Shown: in pieces, positions 41,662-50,671 of the stretch
Layout of the letters: every line of letters starts with the position of its first letter
How positions within the stretch are numbered: the stretch's first letter is position 1
NCBI RefSeq assembly: GCF_004214935.1
Contig: NZ_SFCC01000002.1
Span: 248,001-312,000 of the forward strand
Length of the DNA: 64,000 nt
Reading direction: 5' to 3'
Origin: Amycolatopsis suaedae
Lineage (GTDB): Bacteria; Actinomycetota; Actinomycetes; Mycobacteriales; Pseudonocardiaceae
The notes under the pieces: model-generated
The model's database searches: none
Seen by the model: the letters and a program-made list of their open reading frames with translations, nothing else
Told to the model about the DNA's origin: nothing
Position numbers and translations under genes: made by a program

Positions 41662-43277
41662 GCCACGCGGTCCAGGATCGCCCGGGTGTCCACACCGGAC
41701 GGAAGCGTGCCGAACGCACCGCCGTGGTCACCGGCCAGCCGCGACGCGCAGAAGGCGTCGGCGACGGCCGCGGTGCCGTGCCGCACCAGCAGGCTGCCCT
41801 GCAGCACCAGCGCCAGCGTCTCGACGATCCGGCGGGCCCGGAACTCGATGCCGTCCACGTCGGCGAACTCCTTGCGCAGCCCGGCGACGGCGTCGTCCAG
41901 CCGGGCGTCGGCTCCGGCGGCCAGGTCCACCTCGGCGAAGTACGCCTCCACCGAGTCGGGCTGCTTCACCATCGCCCGCAGGGTGTCCAGCGCGGCGACG
42001 TTGCCCGAGCCCTCCCAGATCGACGACAGCGGCGCCTCCCGGTACAGCCGGGGCATGCCGGAGTCCTCGATGTAACCGTTGCCGCCCAGGCATTCCAGTG
42101 CCTCACCGGCGTGCACGGGTGCCCGCTTGCAGACCCAGTACTTGGTCGCGGCCAGTGCCAGCCTGCGCAGCGTCGCCTCGCGCTCGTCGCCGGCGGCGGC
42201 GCGGTCGGTGGCTCCCGCCAGCCGCATCGCCACGGTCGTCGCGGCCTCGGACTCGATCGCCAGATCGGCCAGCACGTTGGTCATCAATGGCTGGTCGATC
42301 AGCGCGGCGCCGAACGCGTGCCGGTGCCTGGCGTGGTGGACGGCCCTGACCAGGCCGTACCGCATGGCTGCCGCGCTACCGGTGACGCAGTCGAGCCGGG
42401 TCATGTTGACCATGTCGATGATCGTGCGGACCCCGCGGCCTTCCTCGCCGACCAGCCAGCCGACCGCGCCGTCGTACTCCAGTTCGGCCGAGGCGTTGGA
42501 CTTGTTGCCCAGCTTGTCCTTCAGCCGCTGGATGTGCATGCGGTTGCGGCTGCCGTCGGGCAGGACCCTGGGCAGCAGGAAGCAGGACAGCCCGCCGGGT
42601 GCCTGCGCCAGCGTCAGGAACATGTCGCACATCGGCGCCGATGTGAACCACTTGTGCCCGGTGAGCAGGTACTCCGACCCGTGCGGGACGGCCGTGGTGG
42701 TGTTGGCCCGCACGTCGGAGCCGCCCTGTTTCTCGGTCATCGACATCCCGGCGAGCAGCCCGCGCTTGCCGCTCGGCTCGCGCAGGCCGGGGTCGTAGTC
42801 CGGCGAGGCCAGCAGCGGTTCGAACCGGGCGGCCAGCTCGGGACTGTGCCGCAGCGCGGGCACGGCGGCGTAGGTCATCGACACCGGGCAGCCGTGCCCG
42901 GCCTCGACCTGGCTCCACACCAGGAACTTCGCCGCCCGTGCGACGTGTGTGCCCGGCCGGTCGTCGGCCCACGGCGCGGCGTGCAGGCCGTTCGCGAGTG
43001 CCGTGCGCATCAGCTCGTGCCAGTGCGGGTGGAACTCGACCTCGTCGATCCGGTTGCCGACGGTGTCGTGGGTGCGCAGCACCGGCGGGTTCTCGTTGGC
43101 CAGCCGTCCCCACTCCTGGGCCTGCTCGCTTCCGGCGAGCCTGCCCAGCTCGCGCAGCTCCGGCTCGGCCCAACCCGCGCCCTCCCGGCGCAGGCCCTCC
43201 AGCAGTGCCGGGTCGTCGGACACGTCATGCCCGGTCAGTACCGGGACCTGGTTGGTGACCTCATGAGTCGCTGGCAT
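41658..43277 (-). CDS. Acyl-CoA dehydrogenase (AidB-like)
   Basis: This is a 539-aa flavoprotein. The N-terminal NQVPVLTGHDVSDDPALLEGL and HPHWHELM are typical of the AidB/isovaleryl-CoA dehydrogenase-like subgroup; MSMTEKQGGSDVRANTT and HKWFTSAPMCD form the FAD region, and ECLGGNGYIEDSGMPRLYREAP the C-terminal signature. AidB relatives may act on acyl-CoA or be alkylation-response proteins; operon context with crotonases favours acyl-CoA oxidation. The ATG at 43277 lies within the last 17 bp of the TetR gene. Confidence 0.9.
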   Translation of the reverse strand: MPATHEVTNQVPVLTGHDVSDDPALLEGLRREGAGWAEPELRELGRLAGSEQAQEWGRLANENPPVLRTHDTVGNRIDEVEFHPHWHELMRTALANGLHAAPWADDRPGTHVARAAKFLVWSQVEAGHGCPVSMTYAAVPALRHSPELAARFEPLLASPDYDPGLREPSGKRGLLAGMSMTEKQGGSDVRANTTTAVPHGSEYLLTGHKWFTSAPMCDMFLTLAQAPGGLSCFLLPRVLPDGSRNRMHIQRLKDKLGNKSNASAELEYDGAVGWLVGEEGRGVRTIIDMVNMTRLDCVTGSAAAMRYGLVRAVHHARHRHAFGAALIDQPLMTNVLADLAIESEAATTVAMRLAGATDRAAAGDEREATLRRLALAATKYWVCKRAPVHAGEALECLGGNGYIEDSGMPRLYREAPLSSIWEGSGNVAALDTLRAMVKQPDSVEAYFAEVDLAAGADARLDDAVAGLRKEFADVDGIEFRARRIVETLALVLQGSLLVRHGTAAVADAFCASRLAGDHGGAFGTLPSGVDTRAILDRVA

Positions 43278-43866
43278 CGGAGCCTCCCAGTGCACGCACG
43301 GTGAACGTGAACAGTTCGCTGATGGAGTCGGTGTCGCCCGCGGTCAGCGGGCCGATCAGGACCTCGGCCGCGGCGCCGACCAGCGCCGCGGCGGTGATCT
43401 CGGCGTCCTGCGGTGGCAGCAGGCCGGCCGCGACGCCGTCGGTGATCCGGCGGGCGATGACGTCGCGGAACGCCCTGCGGAATACCAGCCGCTGCTCCTC
43501 GACCGGTGCGTCGACCGGTTCGGCGAGCAACGCGTAGGCCAGCCGCGGGGCCTTCAGTGCCCGGCCGGCGAACGTCTCGAAGACGGCGACGACCTGCTCG
43601 GTGACGGTGCCCGTGCCGGTCGCCGCCTGCTCGACGGCGGCCACCTCACGGCTGACGACCTGCCGGAACACCTCGGCGACCAGATCGGCCTTGCCGGGGA
43701 AGTGCCGGTAGACGCTGCCGGTCGCCACCCCGGCCTTGGCGGCGACGGCTGCCATCGAGCAGCCGGCGTAGCCCTGCTCGGCGAGTTGCTCGATCGCGGC
43801 GTCGACGATCGCCACCCGCTGGTCGTCGAGCCGCGCCTGGACCCGGGGGGTGCGGCGGTACGGCAT
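43261..43866 (-). CDS. TetR/AcrR family regulator of an acyl-CoA operon
   Basis: This 201-aa protein has HTH AIEQLAEQGYAGCSMAAVAAKAGVATGSVYRHFPGKADL, a textbook TetR_N. It is the first gene of a minus-strand operon with an acyl-CoA dehydrogenase and two crotonases, so it likely represses the operon and itself, released by an acyl-CoA. The 20-bp gap to the cation transporter gene is too short to show an obvious operator. Confidence 0.9.
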   Translation of the reverse strand: MPYRRTPRVQARLDDQRVAIVDAAIEQLAEQGYAGCSMAAVAAKAGVATGSVYRHFPGKADLVAEVFRQVVSREVAAVEQAATGTGTVTEQVVAVFETFAGRALKAPRLAYALLAEPVDAPVEEQRLVFRRAFRDVIARRITDGVAAGLLPPQDAEITAAALVGAAAEVLIGPLTAGDTDSISELFTFTVRALGGSDASDS

Positions 43867-43886
43867 GAAAGAAGTGAAGCACTGAT

Positions 43887-44861
43887 TCAGGGCTTCAGCA
43901 AGCGTCCGTACCGGCGCAGGACCTCCTCACGCAGTGCGGGATCGGTACGCGGGACGGGTTCCAGGAAGACCTCGCTGATGTCGGTGTCCCGTTCCCGCAA
44001 CTCGTTCGCCAGCCGGACGCAGACGCGTTCCAGGTCACCGGCGGTCAGCTTGTCGTCGAAGTCGATGCGGGCGCAGACCAGCACCTGGTCGGTGCCCAGC
44101 AGCATGGTCTGCAGGTCGACCAGCGCGTCGACCTCGGGCGCGGCCAGCAGGTGCGACCGGACGCCGCCGATCAGGTCGGGATCGGCCTGCCGCCCGATCA
44201 GCAGATCGCGGTTGGTCCTGCCGAGCAGGTAGGCGACGCCTGCCAGCAGTACGCCGATGGCGACCGAGGCGAGGCCGTCCCACAGCGACGAGCCGGTGAG
44301 CTGGTGCAGGCCGAGGCCGGCGAACGCGAGCAGGATGCCGACCAGCGCGGCGGAATCCTCGAACAACACGGTCTTCGGCGCCGGATCGTCCAGCAGCCGC
44401 AGGTGCTCGCGGACCGTGCGGCCTTCCTCGCGGGCCTCACCGACGACCTGCCGGACGGCCTGCGCCCACGACACCGACTCCAGTGCGAACGCCACCACCA
44501 GCACGAGGTAGCCGACGAGCGGGTCGGTCTGCTCGGTCTCCTCACCGAAGATCGTGGTGAACCCCTGGTAGAACGCGAACATCGCGCCGGAGGCGAAGAT
44601 GGAGACCGCGGCGAGCAGTGCCCAGAAGTACCGCTCCTTGCCGTAGCCGAACGGGTGAATCCGGTCGGCGGGCCGTCCCGACCTGCGTAGTGCGGTCAGC
44701 AGAAGGATCTCGGTGATGGTGTCGGCCACCGAGTGCGCGGCCTCGGACAACATGGCCGATGAGCCGGTCACCAGCCCGGCCACGGCCTTGCCGACGGCGA
44801 TGACCAGGTTCACCCCGCCGGCCAGCAGAACGGTCAGCGTGCTCTCGCCGGATTCGCTCAC
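43887..44861 (-). CDS. Cation diffusion facilitator family transporter
   Basis: This 324-aa membrane protein has about six spans. Metal-site motif SEAAHSVADTITE in TM2 has the H-x3-D arrangement. HPFGYGKERYFWALLAA is the CDF signature, and ALVGILLAFAGLGLHQLTG follows. The C-terminal cytoplasmic domain includes DQVLVCARIDFDD. It exports a divalent metal such as Zn2+, Co2+ or Fe2+ by proton antiport; which metal cannot be told. Confidence 0.93.
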   Translation of the reverse strand: MSESGESTLTVLLAGGVNLVIAVGKAVAGLVTGSSAMLSEAAHSVADTITEILLLTALRRSGRPADRIHPFGYGKERYFWALLAAVSIFASGAMFAFYQGFTTIFGEETEQTDPLVGYLVLVVAFALESVSWAQAVRQVVGEAREEGRTVREHLRLLDDPAPKTVLFEDSAALVGILLAFAGLGLHQLTGSSLWDGLASVAIGVLLAGVAYLLGRTNRDLLIGRQADPDLIGGVRSHLLAAPEVDALVDLQTMLLGTDQVLVCARIDFDDKLTAGDLERVCVRLANELRERDTDISEVFLEPVPRTDPALREEVLRRYGRLLKP

Positions 44862-44882
44862 CGGCCGATGGTAGGACCGAGG

Positions 44883-45242
44883 TCAGAGGCGGTGCAGCCC
44901 GGCGAGCACGCGCTCCATCAGCGCGACGTCCGGCCGTAGCTTGTCGGTGAGCGTGGTGACGTGGACGTCGACGAGGCCCTGTTCGGCCATGTCGCCGAGC
45001 AGCACCCTGGCCACGCCGAGGGGGACCCGCAGCCGCGCGGCGATCTCGGCGACCGAGCGCGGCTGGCTGCAGACGGCGCGGACCGAGTGGTACTCGGCGC
45101 CGAACCGGTGGGTGTGCCACTTCGGGCAGATGCGGGTGGAGATCAGTGTCTCGATCGCCAGGTGCCTGGCCGACTTCGTCCGACCTTTGGTCAGGACGTA
45201 CGGTCTGACGAGCGAGCGGGAACCGGAAGGTTCCTCGGACAT
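44883..45242 (-). CDS. DUF742 protein (conservon CvnC-like), orphan
   Basis: This 119-aa winged-helix-like protein matches DUF742: SLVRPYVLTKGRTKSARHLAIETLIST, PRSVAEIAARLRVPLGVARVLLGDMAEQGLV. In actinomycete conservons it lies in a four-gene set with a histidine-kinase-like protein, a roadblock protein and a small GTPase, none of which is here. The ATG at 45242 is chosen for its GAGG ribosome binding site; an in-frame ATG at 45437 would add 65 mostly disordered residues and stays open, because GC content drops only upstream of it. Confidence 0.85.
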   Translation of the reverse strand: MSEEPSGSRSLVRPYVLTKGRTKSARHLAIETLISTRICPKWHTHRFGAEYHSVRAVCSQPRSVAEIAARLRVPLGVARVLLGDMAEQGLVDVHVTTLTDKLRPDVALMERVLAGLHRL

Positions 45243-45836
45243 GGAGATCACCTCGGGCAAGCGCGGCGGCGGTAGCGACGGGTGCTGCTGTGCGTAGCGG
45301 GGACGCTGCCGGCCTGCATCCAGCGCTGCGGACCTGTTGTGGCGACGTGCTGGAAGAGCGCGTTCCCCCGGCAGGCCCGCGGCCGGGTCCGGCCGCGTGG
45401 CAGTACTGCCGTGTTCGTTCGGATCGTCCACGCTCATCGCCCTGTCTGTTCAGCACGCAACGGGATACCCCACAGGCAACGTCGACGGCGAGGAGTCTTC
45501 ATGTTACTGCGCTTGTCTATCCGCCAAACGGTACCGAAATTAGTTCAGTGAATATGCTTAGCGCGGGCGAAACAATTCGCCGCGAGAAGTTGTCATCGCA
45601 GGTCAGTGTGGATCGCCGACGATCTTCCGACCGGTATCGTCACTCTTTCGACGCGTTAGTGCACATTCTGTAGAACTTCCGCGTCAGGGTGAATTTCGCG
45701 CGAATTCTGCCGGTTTCCTGCCTGTTTCGACCCTTGTTGGCATAGATCCAACCTCTGACCGGCAGTACCCGTTTGGCGCCTGGTGAGAGCCGTCACCTTT
45801 CGGTTATACATCGGATGACTGGAGGAGGTAGGTGCC
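45243..45836. other. Long, partly AT-rich divergent regulatory region
   Basis: This is about 590 bp between the DUF742 gene and the polysaccharide lyase gene. From 45440 the sequence is clearly less GC-rich than the window. Dyads seen are GGCGAA-ACAA-TTCGCC (45566-45581), the 10-bp palindrome TTCGCGCGAA (45695-45704) and GTTGG-N7-CCAAC (45736-45752). A TTATACAT box (about 45804) and GGAGGAGGT before the lyase start suggest its promoter. Short frames here have no ribosome binding sites. The part at 45243-45437 may be coding if DUF742 uses its upstream start. Confidence 0.5.
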
Positions 45837-46550
45837 ATGCGCAGAGTCGCGCTGGTGTTCCTGGCGGCAGCCGCGTCGGCAACTCTGTACGTACCGGCGG
45901 CAGAAGCCGCCACCATCTGGGACGGCGACGCGTCCCGTGGCACGGGCATCTTCGGGCCCATCGGTTCGAACTGTTCCTCGCCGGGAAGCGTCACGGCAGT
46001 GACGGACGCCACACATGGCAGAGTCTGGCGCTACCACAAACCGAGCGGTTCGAACCGGTGTGAGACCCGGGGCGTGCGGGTCGGGTCGAATGTCTACCAG
46101 TTCCGGAACGGCTCGACCTACTACCTGGGCTGGCGCAGCAAGCTGTCCAGCACCGTGAACAACAACGCGACGTTCCAGTGGAAGTCGTTCGGCAACCACA
46201 CCCAGAACTACCCGGTGGTGCTGAAGGTCATCGACGGGCACCTGTCGATGTTGCAGCGGCAGCCCGACGACTCCGGGAAGATCATCTGGCGCACACCGGT
46301 GTCCGCGGGCTCGTGGAACAGCATCGTCATCGGGCTGCACCTGTCCAGCGCGACCAGGGGCGGGTGGGTCGAACTCTGGTACAACGGTGTGCGGCAGACG
46401 TTCACCGACGGGTCGCAGCGCTACGCCTGCCGCACCTTCGACAGCGAGAACCATCCGAAGTGGGGCATCTACGGCGCGTCCGGCAGCACCGTCACCAACA
46501 CCGTCGACGCGCTGAAGATCGGGACCGCCTACTCCGACGTGGCGCCCTGA
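45837..46550 (+). CDS. Secreted polysaccharide lyase (heparin-lyase-like fold)
   Basis: This 237-aa protein has a signal peptide (MRRVALVFLAAAASATLYVPAAEA). The mature beta-jelly-roll resembles Polysacc_lyase (heparin lyase I-like): IWDGDASRGTGIFGPIG, CETRGVRVGS, YYLGWRSKLSS, ATFQWKSFGNHTQNYPVVLKV, WVELWYNGVRQ and HPKWGIYGA. It probably cleaves an acidic extracellular polysaccharide by beta-elimination; the true substrate is unknown. Cysteines at about residues 47, 62 and 200 may pair. A strong GGAGGAGGT site precedes the ATG. Its 3' end overlaps the convergent MFS gene by 22 bp. Confidence 0.87.
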   Translation: MRRVALVFLAAAASATLYVPAAEAATIWDGDASRGTGIFGPIGSNCSSPGSVTAVTDATHGRVWRYHKPSGSNRCETRGVRVGSNVYQFRNGSTYYLGWRSKLSSTVNNNATFQWKSFGNHTQNYPVVLKVIDGHLSMLQRQPDDSGKIIWRTPVSAGSWNSIVIGLHLSSATRGGWVELWYNGVRQTFTDGSQRYACRTFDSENHPKWGIYGASGSTVTNTVDALKIGTAYSDVAP

Positions 46551-47701
46551 CGGCCCATCAGCGCCAGCGGCAGCAGGACGGCGACGCCGGCCACCACGGC
46601 GACCAGCACGATCCCGCCGAGCCCGAACAGCGGACCCGCGGTGAGCCCGGCGAGCGCTGACGTCGCCCACACCGCGGCGTCGACACCGCCCTGCACCCGC
46701 TGGTCGGCGCCGCTGAGCAGGCGGCTGCTGCCGACGAACACCAGGTTCCAGCCGTAGCCGAGCAGGAACAGCGCCGCCGGAACGCCGCTGGTGTGCGCGT
46801 CCGGCGTCGAGACGAGGACGACCGACGAGCACACCAGCGTGCCGATGCCGGCGAGGATCGTCGCCCGGCCGCCCCAGCGGTCGGCGATCCGGCCGGTGAC
46901 CGGGGACAGGGCGAACATGCCCGCGATGTGCAGGCTGATCGTCCAGCCGACGACGTCGAGGCCGTGGCCGGCGAGGTGCAGGTGGGGCCCGGTCATCGTC
47001 ATGACGGCGACCATCGCCACCTGCGCCGCGGTCATGGCCGCCAGCGGCACGCGGAGTTCCGGCGCCCGCAGCGCTGTCCACAGTGGAATCTCGGTGCGTG
47101 GCTCGGCGGACGGCAGCATGACCGGCAGGGTGAACGCCGTCGCCAGCGCGGCGGCGACGCCGAGCGCGGTCAGGCCGAGCGGGCCGGCCAGGCTGGGCAC
47201 GTCGAGCCGGGTGGCGAGTTCGGACGCGGGTGCCATCAGCGTCGGCCCGACCAGGCCGCCGACCGTCCCGGCCCACACCACGACCGACAGCGCGAACCCG
47301 CGCCGCCCCTCCGGGTACAGCACCGACGCGGTGTAGCGGGACAGCGTCGCCCCGCCGTTGCCGACGCCGAGCAGCAGGATGCCCGCGATCAGCAGCGGCA
47401 GTGACTCCAGTGCGGCACCGGCGAACGCGACCGCGCCACCGGCCGCGCCGACGCCGTAGGTCGCCCGCAGTGAGAGGTGCCTGCCGAGCCGGGCGACCAG
47501 GCGTCCCGACCACAGGGCACCCAGCGCCGTCCCGAGCACCCCGGCCGTCGACGGCACGCCGCTCCAGCCCGAGCCGTAGCCGGCCGCGATCAGGCCGCCC
47601 GCGGTCGTCGCGGTGGCCATCGCGAGGTTCGTCGACGCGACACCGGCGAACAGGGCCGTCATGGTCCGCCGCCGGACGGCGGGCTGCAGCGTGATCGTCA
47701 T
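46529..47701 (-). CDS. MFS transporter
   Basis: This 390-aa protein has about twelve hydrophobic spans. The MFS loop motif appears as GALWSGRLVARLGRHLSLRATYGVG after TM2, and GRIADRWGGRATILAG in the second half. It is a predicted drug or metabolite exporter. It is divergent from an Lrp/AsnC regulator gene with 106 bp between, containing two dyads, so control by that regulator is likely. Confidence 0.9.
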   Translation of the reverse strand: MTITLQPAVRRRTMTALFAGVASTNLAMATATTAGGLIAAGYGSGWSGVPSTAGVLGTALGALWSGRLVARLGRHLSLRATYGVGAAGGAVAFAGAALESLPLLIAGILLLGVGNGGATLSRYTASVLYPEGRRGFALSVVVWAGTVGGLVGPTLMAPASELATRLDVPSLAGPLGLTALGVAAALATAFTLPVMLPSAEPRTEIPLWTALRAPELRVPLAAMTAAQVAMVAVMTMTGPHLHLAGHGLDVVGWTISLHIAGMFALSPVTGRIADRWGGRATILAGIGTLVCSSVVLVSTPDAHTSGVPAALFLLGYGWNLVFVGSSRLLSGADQRVQGGVDAAVWATSALAGLTAGPLFGLGGIVLVAVVAGVAVLLPLALMGRQGATSE

Positions 47702-47726
47702 GCGGATGAGGCTAGGCAGGTCAGAG

Positions 47727-47760
47727 TCGAATTCGAATGGCCTTCAAACGGTCCTGACCG
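47727..47760. promoter_or_regulatory. Two dyads between divergent MFS and Lrp genes
   Basis: TCGAATTCGA (47727-47736, perfect palindrome) and CGGTC-CT-GACCG (47749-47760) lie in the 106-bp divergent promoter region. They are about 23 bp apart centre to centre, as expected for Lrp-type dimers binding cooperatively on one DNA face. A related TCGAAT recurs just before the Lrp start. Confidence 0.45.
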
Positions 47761-47807
47761 GTTGCTACCGTCGATACGAACGGAATATCCGGGAGGTGAC
47801 CTTTCGA

Positions 47808-48299
47808 ATGGAAAGACCCCTGGACGAGGTCGACTGGCGCATCCTGGACGAGCTGCAGTCCGACGGCAGGCAGTCGCTCAAGGAGCTGGGCAGGCGGGTC
47901 AACCTGTCCGCGCCCGCGGTGGCCGAGCGGGTGCGGCGGCTGGAGGAGTCCGGCGTCATCACCGGCTACCGGGCCCAGGTCGACCCACGCCGGACCGGCT
48001 ACCCGGTCACGGCGTTCGTCGAGATGCGGTGCCTGCCGCACAAGTGCCTGCTCAAGACCAGCCGCGCGGAGGACTACCCGGAGGTCGTCGAGGTGCACAA
48101 GGTCAGCGGCGCGCACTGCGCACTGGTGCGCGTGCGGGCGGCGTCCCTGGAGCACTTCGAGGGCATCCAGGAACGCCTCGGCCAGCACGGCGAGGTGCGC
48201 TCGACGGTGGTGCTGTCGACCCAGTACGAGGGCCGCCCCGTCTCGCCTCCCGACGACGACTTCCTCAGGGCCACCAACTCCGCGGGCTGGAGCGCCTGA
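47808..48299 (+). CDS. Lrp/AsnC family transcriptional regulator
   Basis: This 163-aa protein has N-terminal HTH (LDEVDWRILDELQSDGRQSLKELGRRVNLSAPAVAERVRRLEESGVI) followed by a RAM domain (VDPRRTGYPVTAFVEMRC, VHKVSGAHCALVRVRAAS, STVVLSTQYEGRPV). The ATG at 47808 has GGGAGG upstream; GTG 47796 is possible. It is divergent from the MFS exporter and probably senses an amino acid exported by it. Confidence 0.92.
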   Translation: MERPLDEVDWRILDELQSDGRQSLKELGRRVNLSAPAVAERVRRLEESGVITGYRAQVDPRRTGYPVTAFVEMRCLPHKCLLKTSRAEDYPEVVEVHKVSGAHCALVRVRAASLEHFEGIQERLGQHGEVRSTVVLSTQYEGRPVSPPDDDFLRATNSAGWSA

Positions 48300-48302
48300 A
48301 CC

Positions 48303-50615
48303 TCACTTGTCCTGGTCGGGCAGTGCGGTTCCGGTGGGGACCTCGTCGGTGGGCAGGTCGGCCTTCTCGTCGGCCGCGCCGTTCTCCAGCGGGTCGGCGT
48401 CGGGAGCGGGCAGCGACGTCGACACCGCCGCCGGAGCGGGGGCAGGCTTGCGCTTCACCGCCGTCAGCAGCAGCTGCGCGACGTCGACGACCTCCACCTT
48501 CTCGCTCGCCACACCGTCGTTCTGCCGCGACGTCACGCCGTCGGTCAGCATCACGCGGCAGAACGGGCAGCCGGTGGCGATCTTCGACGGCGCAGTGCCC
48601 AGCGCCTCGTCGACCCGCTCGACGTTGATCCGCTTGCCGATCCGCTCCTCCATCCACATGCGGGCACCGCCGGCGCCGCAGCACATGGACCGGTCGCCGT
48701 GCCGCGGCATCTCCCGCAGCGCCGCACCGGACGCGCCGACCAGCTCACGCGGCGCGTCGTAGACCTTGTTGTGCCGCCCGAGGTAACACGGGTCGTGGTA
48801 GGTGACGTCCTCGGCGACCGGCGCGACCGGCACCAGCCGCTTCTCCCGCACCAGCCGGTTCAGCAGCTGCGTGTGGTGCACGACCTCGTACTGCCCGCCC
48901 AGCTCCGGGTACTCGTTGGCCAGCGTGTTGAAGCAGTGCGCACAGGTCACGACGACCTTGCGCTTGAGCGGCTCCACGTCCTCGAACACCGAGTTCAGCA
49001 CCTCGACGTTCTGCTGGGCCAGCATCTGGAACACGAACTCGTTGCCTGCCCGCCGCGCGGGGTCACCGGTGCAGGTCTCCTCCGGGCCGAGCACGGTGTA
49101 CTTGACGTCGGCCATGTGCAGCAGCTCGGCGACGGCCCGGGTGGTCTTCTTCGCGCGGTCCTCGAACGCACCGGCGCAGCCGACCCAGAACAGGTACTCG
49201 GCGTCGCCGAACTCCCCGTCGAACACCGGAACCTCGAAGTCCAGGCCCTCGGTCCAGGCCAGCCGGTCCTTGGCGTTCTGGCCCCACGGGTTGCCCTTGT
49301 TCTCCAGGTTCTTGAACATCGCGTTCAGCTCGGTCGGGAAGTTCGACTCGATCATCACCTGGTAGCGGCGCATGTCGACGATGTGGTCGACGTGCTCGAT
49401 GTCGACCGGGCACTGCTCGACGCAGGCACCGCAGCTGGTGCACGACCACAGCATGTCCGGGTCGATCACGCCGCCGTCGTCACCGGTGCCGACCAGCGGC
49501 CGTTCCGACTCGGCGATGGCCAGCACGTCGATCCCGGCGTACATGTTGTCGCCGGAAAGGCCCACTTCCTCGCCGGTGACGTCGCGCTTGCCGCCTGCCA
49601 GCAGGTACGGCGCCTTGGCGTAGGCGTGGTCACGCAGCTGGGTGATCAGCAGCTTCGGCGACAGCGGCTTGCCGGTGTTCCACGCCGGGCACTGCGACTG
49701 GCAGCGGCCGCACTCGGTGCAGGTGGTGAAGTCCAGCCAGCCCTTCCAGCTGAAGTCCTCGACCTTCCCGGCGCCGAAGACGTCCTTCTCCGGGTCGGCT
49801 TCCTCGAAGTCGAGCGGCTTGCCGTCGCTCATCATCGGCTTGAGCTTGCCCAGCGCGACGCCACCGTCGGCCTCGCGCTTGAAGTAGATGTTGAAGAACG
49901 CGCTGAACCGGTGCCAGGCCACGCCCATCGTCATGTACTTGGCGACGACGACCACCCAGACCATCGCGCCCATGAGCTTGACGAAGGCGAACACCGAGAC
50001 CAGGTCGGGGCTGGCAGGCAGCAGGTTGCCCAGCGGCTCGGACACGAACGCCGCCCACAGCGGCAGGTCGTGCGTGCCCATGGCGGACTTGGCCGCGCGC
50101 ACGCCGAGGATGCCGATGCCCTCGAAGATCACCACGGCCTCGACGAAGTACGCCTGCCAGAAGTTCGACCCGGCGAACCGCGACTGCCGGTCGGCCCGGC
50201 GCGGGTGGTTGGCCTGGCGGACGATCACCAGCGCGACGCCACCGACGACGGTGCCGACGCCGAGCACCTCCATCAGCAGGTGCCACAGCGTCCAGTGGTC
50301 CAGGATCGGCCAGCCCCAGCTCGGCACGAACACCTCGCCGTAGGCCTCGAACAGGGCCGCGGACCCGATCAGGAAGCCCCACATCACCAGCCAGTGCCAC
50401 GGGCCGACGTGACGGAGCTTGTTCATCCGCGTGTGTGCGGCGAACTCCTTGATCAGCGTGGTCAGTCGCGGCACGAACGGCCCGTTGCGGGTCCCGTCCG
50501 GCTGGCCGAGCCGGATGGTGCGCACCATCCGGGCGATCGTGAGCACGAACATGCTCCAGGCGACGACGCTGACCGCGACGGAGATTCCGCCGAGCGTGAG
50601 CTGCAGAGCACCCAT
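48303..50615 (-). CDS. etfD: Membrane-bound Fe-S reductase, EtfD-like (ETF:menaquinone oxidoreductase)
   Basis: This is a 770-aa protein. About five N-terminal spans form a NarI-like haem/quinone domain (HTRMNKLRHVGPWHWLVMWGFLIG). Two 4Fe-4S motifs follow, CTECGRCQSQCP (about residue 300) and CTSCGACVEQCP (about 393). Two CCG domains as in heterodisulfide reductase HdrD come next (VTCAHCFNTL, YHDPCYLGRH, SMCCGAGGARMWMEE). The tail is acidic. It matches the mycobacterial Rv0338c protein, shown to work with EtfBA to feed electrons from acyl-CoA dehydrogenases to menaquinone. etfBA are not in the window. A TTACT-N4-AGTAA site upstream links it to the dehydrogenase at 24-26 kb. The ATG at 50615 begins the first span. 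Confidence 0.9.
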   Translation of the reverse strand: MGALQLTLGGISVAVSVVAWSMFVLTIARMVRTIRLGQPDGTRNGPFVPRLTTLIKEFAAHTRMNKLRHVGPWHWLVMWGFLIGSAALFEAYGEVFVPSWGWPILDHWTLWHLLMEVLGVGTVVGGVALVIVRQANHPRRADRQSRFAGSNFWQAYFVEAVVIFEGIGILGVRAAKSAMGTHDLPLWAAFVSEPLGNLLPASPDLVSVFAFVKLMGAMVWVVVVAKYMTMGVAWHRFSAFFNIYFKREADGGVALGKLKPMMSDGKPLDFEEADPEKDVFGAGKVEDFSWKGWLDFTTCTECGRCQSQCPAWNTGKPLSPKLLITQLRDHAYAKAPYLLAGGKRDVTGEEVGLSGDNMYAGIDVLAIAESERPLVGTGDDGGVIDPDMLWSCTSCGACVEQCPVDIEHVDHIVDMRRYQVMIESNFPTELNAMFKNLENKGNPWGQNAKDRLAWTEGLDFEVPVFDGEFGDAEYLFWVGCAGAFEDRAKKTTRAVAELLHMADVKYTVLGPEETCTGDPARRAGNEFVFQMLAQQNVEVLNSVFEDVEPLKRKVVVTCAHCFNTLANEYPELGGQYEVVHHTQLLNRLVREKRLVPVAPVAEDVTYHDPCYLGRHNKVYDAPRELVGASGAALREMPRHGDRSMCCGAGGARMWMEERIGKRINVERVDEALGTAPSKIATGCPFCRVMLTDGVTSRQNDGVASEKVEVVDVAQLLLTAVKRKPAPAPAAVSTSLPAPDADPLENGAADEKADLPTDEVPTGTALPDQDK

Positions 50616-50671
50616 GGATCGGGGCCTTTCGTCCGGCTTCGTGTGGTGGGGCAGGGGGAGCGTAGCGCTGC

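Noticed and set aside
45282..45673. Plus-strand frames of about 90-130 codons in the gap before the lyase gene
   Set aside because: They lack ribosome binding sites and typical codon bias, and partly oppose the possible N-terminal extension of the DUF742 gene.
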